From NCBI RefSeq assembly GCF_024679095.1, contig NC_066570.1, forward strand, positions 10,231,804 to 10,295,803: a stretch of DNA of 64,000 nucleotides, given 5' to 3'. Shown piece by piece: positions 61,890-64,000 of the stretch; position 1 is the stretch's first letter, and each line of letters starts with the position of its first letter. This DNA comes from Eriocheir sinensis (Eukaryota; Arthropoda; Malacostraca; Decapoda; Varunidae). A program made the position numbers and the translations under genes. The notes below the pieces were generated by a model. The model saw only the letters and a program-made list of their open reading frames with translations. It ran no database searches and had not been told where the DNA came from.

Positions 61890-62140
61890 AGGGAGGAAAA
61901 AGGGAAGAATGAAGGGAAAGGAAGGGGAGAAGAAAATGAAGAATGAAGGGAAGGGAAGGGAAGAAAGAAGTGAAAAATGAAGGAAAGGGAAGAATGAAAG
62001 GAAGAATAAAGGAAGGGAAAGGAAAGAAGAAAATGAAGAATGAAGGGAAGGGAAGGGAAGAAAGAAGTGAAAAATGAAGGAAAGGGAAGAATGAAAGGAA
62101 GAATTAAGGAAGGGAAAGGAAAGAAGAAAATGAAGAATGT
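61890..62140. repeat. Purine-rich tandem repeat of about 119 bp, two copies
   Basis: Units share agaagaaaatgaagaatgaa, gggaagaaagaagtgaaaaa and gaatgaaaggaagaat; RRP5 intron. Confidence 0.88.
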
Positions 62141-62392
62141 ACTTTAATGTGAGAGCTGTGTTGAGGGTCTCCTCCTGAAAGAGATCAAGTTATAGATAGG
62201 GAGACACACACACAGAGGAAAGTGCTTCTAGAATTTACTTACAAAAGGAAAGAAAGAATGGAGGCACTGCTTAACTCTTGCATTGGGAAGCTGTACCTCA
62301 AGGTGGAAACTGGAAACTGATGAGCTGTAGCAAATTCTAATTTTTTTACTCATGAAAGGAAAGACAGTGCCGGCTAACTCTTGCATTAGTAC

Positions 62393-62572
62393 CTCAAGGT
62401 GGAAACTGATGAACTGTATCCACACGGCTGATGAGTTTGGACTACCCTGGAGCATGGCCTCAAAGTCCATGGCTGACTGTGGCGAGTGCCCCTCCTCCAG
62501 CCGCGACAACTGTTGCTCCTCCTCCTTGGACTGGGCTATCATTTCTGACTTCCGCATTCTCTTCTCTTTCTT
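62393..62572 (-). CDS. PDCD11: RRP5/PDCD11 exon C: charged linker and first HAT helix
   Basis: 60 codons, phase 0 to 0: KKEKRMRKSEMIAQSKEEEQ, a Lys/Glu-rich linker, then SAMDFEAMLQGSPNSSAVWI and QFISFHLE, the SPNSSxxWxQ(Y/F)xxFHL motif diagnostic of RRP5. Acceptor gactaacag, donor gtacta at 62392. Joins exon D as FHLE-SAEVDKAK. A partial duplicate of the donor-side sequence (aaggtggaaactgatgaact) lies in the intron at 62295-62325. Confidence 0.93.
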
Positions 62573-62879
62573 CTGTTAGTCATAGAGAAAGGTGCCTCAG
62601 GATAACATAGGGAGTGAGCTATGGGGCAGTATGAACCTAAATGCACATAGTTATAAGGTAGTAAACAGACCCTTCATCTCTTATCCTCTTTCTGTTAGTG
62701 TTAGGAGGAAGGGACATGCCTCAGGATAACAACTAGGATGGAGGTACAGGGCAGCATGAACCTAAAGGAACATATCTACAAGGGAGACTCATCTTGGTAG
62801 TAAACAGACCCCTGGAAAAACAACACACATCAACAGGAGATCAATTTCACTTTATAGGACAGAATCAATCAGTACAAAC

Positions 62880-63029
62880 CTTTGGCACGTCTTGGTCCTC
62901 ACCGTCTGAGGAGTCCATGAACTTCGGCGTGTCGGGAACTTCCCACACAAAGCCTGTTCCCAGTGTGAGGCAAGGCTTGGCACCGCTCACCTCACCTTCC
63001 ACCTCATCACCCTCACTGGCCTTCATCTC
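62880..63029 (-). CDS. PDCD11: RRP5/PDCD11 exon B: acidic region with FVW motif
   Basis: 50 codons, phase 0 to 0: EMKASEGDEVEGEVSGAKPC, then LTLGTGFVWEVPDTPKFMDS and SDGEDQDVPK. RRP5 proteins carry a GFxWD-like motif in the acidic linker between S1 domains and HAT repeats. Acceptor ctcccag, donor gtttgt (weaker, but in phase). Confidence 0.85.
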
Positions 63030-63412
63030 CTGGGAGGGGAAGACAACACTGTTTGAACTTTGAATCAAGATATATTCAGGGCCGGATTATCCTATACGCC
63101 AAGTACACCATGGCGTATGGGTGATAATGCGTGAAAGTCGGGATGGTAAGAATTTAGGACTAACCGCGAAACTCGGATAGCGTGAAACTCGAGAGGGCAC
63201 TGTATATTCTATGCTCTTATGCTGCTGGTGCTGAGTGCTGAGAGGGAACATCAGGTTATATGAGGAGCATGTCAGACCTGGGTATTGGTGCATTAAAAAA
63301 TTGTGCAAGGCAAGCCACTGATCTCAGGGAGTTGTGTGGGCTTCAGGATTTTGTGAGTAGGGTCGTGAGTGGAAGAATGTTGGGAACCACTGCTTTAGAT
63401 ACCTATGTGTAA

Positions 63413-63415
<3 letters not shown>

Positions 63416-63455
<40 letters not shown>
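63416..63455. repeat. (GT)n microsatellite
   Basis: About 20 GT units in an RRP5 intron. Confidence 0.96.
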
Positions 63456-63459
<4 letters not shown>

Positions 63460-63605
63460 TGTATGTCCATAAATCTCCATCAAGAAAACCTACGAGCGCC
63501 ATGAGCTGAAACGTAAAAAAAAATAATGATAATAATAAAATAAAATCACCTAAAAAATCAAATAAAGGTTGTGTATGTGGAACAATAGTACATGGCATCA
63601 CCCAC

Positions 63606-64000
63606 CTCGCGGCTGTCCTCGCTGGGAGAGCTGTCGGCCCCTTGCTCCACCCCCTCTTTGGCCTTATCCTGAGAGGCATCCTTCTCAATTTTTGAGAGTG
63701 AGGGTGACGGGTGAGCCGGGCACCTTGCTGAACACCACGGCATTCATGATCTCGTCCCCTTCCTTCAGCACCTCCCTCAGCAGCTGGCACTTGCTCGGGT
63801 CATCCGAGAGGTGGTGGACAGGTATGGAAGCCTCGACGTTGTGGGGCAGGACAGTGACTGTGATAGCGTGCGTCCTCACCTCGTCCACCACACACCTGAC
63901 TCTTGCTCGCACCTCAACCTTCCTCGCTGACTTGGGCGCCCTACTCAATGGCTGAACGTCCTCGTCAACCAGGAGACTGAGGGTGATGTTCTGCTTCTCG
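63606..64000 (-). CDS. PDCD11: RRP5/PDCD11 exon A (runs off the window): S1 domain and charged linker
   Basis: From the right edge: KQNITLSLLVDEDVQPLSRA (end of one S1 repeat and spacer), then an S1 RNA-binding fold VEVRARVRCVVDEVRTHAIT, VEASIPVHHLSDDPSKCQLL, EGDEIMNAVVFSKVPGSPVT and LTLK. Next IEKDASQDKAKEGVEQGADS and SPSEDSRE follow one frame over; an extra A in aaaaa (63688-63692) explains the shift. Donor gtgggt at 63605. RRP5 is a nucleolar factor needed for both small and large subunit rRNA processing. The upstream S1 array lies outside the window. Confidence 0.88.

Overview
The window is a gene-poor, repeat-dense stretch of an animal nuclear genome, most likely a decapod crustacean or a close arthropod relative. 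This is inference. It rests on very long CT/GA, AT and CA microsatellites, arthropod-type CR1-like and Jockey-like retrotransposons, a Merlin transposon, tRNA-derived SINEs, TTAGG-like motifs, and split genes with GT-AG introns. No prokaryotic signal was seen.

Three host-type genes can be supported, all as spliced fragments. (1) At 24346-29097 (minus) a four-exon gene joins a Myb/SANT-like DNA-binding domain to a huge Ala/Ser/Thr/Pro array made of 45 units of 36 bp. Splice phases are compatible across the exons. (2) At 40282-51868 (plus) eight exons encode extracellular cadherin (EC) repeats of a large cadherin. One half-repeat is missing between the first two exons, and one exon reads correctly only if three single-base deletions are assumed. 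(3) At 60386-64000 (minus) six exons encode the C-terminal part of RRP5/PDCD11, the ribosome-biogenesis factor: an S1 RNA-binding domain followed by HAT repeats. The gene runs off the right edge, and no last exon was found on the left. Genes 2 and 3 converge.

Most of the rest is mobile DNA. CR1-like elements lie at 100-3002, 10141-10758 (minus), 30901-35003, 49396-50940, 53817-56270 and 56441-57520; the 30901 copy has an esterase-type ORF1. A second non-LTR family (family B here) has copies at 13140-16405 (minus), 16425-17889 (plus) and 21297-22840 (minus), plus 3-prime tail fragments elsewhere. A Jockey-type element at 17890-21085 carries an in-frame gag-pol fusion created by internal deletion. 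Another RT family sits at 4156-5661 (minus). DNA transposons include a Merlin element at 9292-12997 with a perfect 8-bp target duplication, which encloses an IS630-like DDE transposase gene that is itself split by a CR1 fragment. There are also hAT-type elements at 7885-8832, 35291-36081 and 58549-60006, and a hAT transposase remnant near 30400.

Simple and tandem repeats fill much of the remaining space and often begin exactly where a CR1 3-prime end stops. Single-base indels in exons that otherwise look functional (RRP5, cadherin) are often in or next to short homopolymers. This points to uncorrected long-read consensus errors as much as to gene decay.

I did not find a convincing new multi-gene system. 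The strongest candidates for something undescribed are the Myb/SANT gene with its synonymous-only 45-unit array, the nested Merlin structure, and the Jockey gag-pol fusion.
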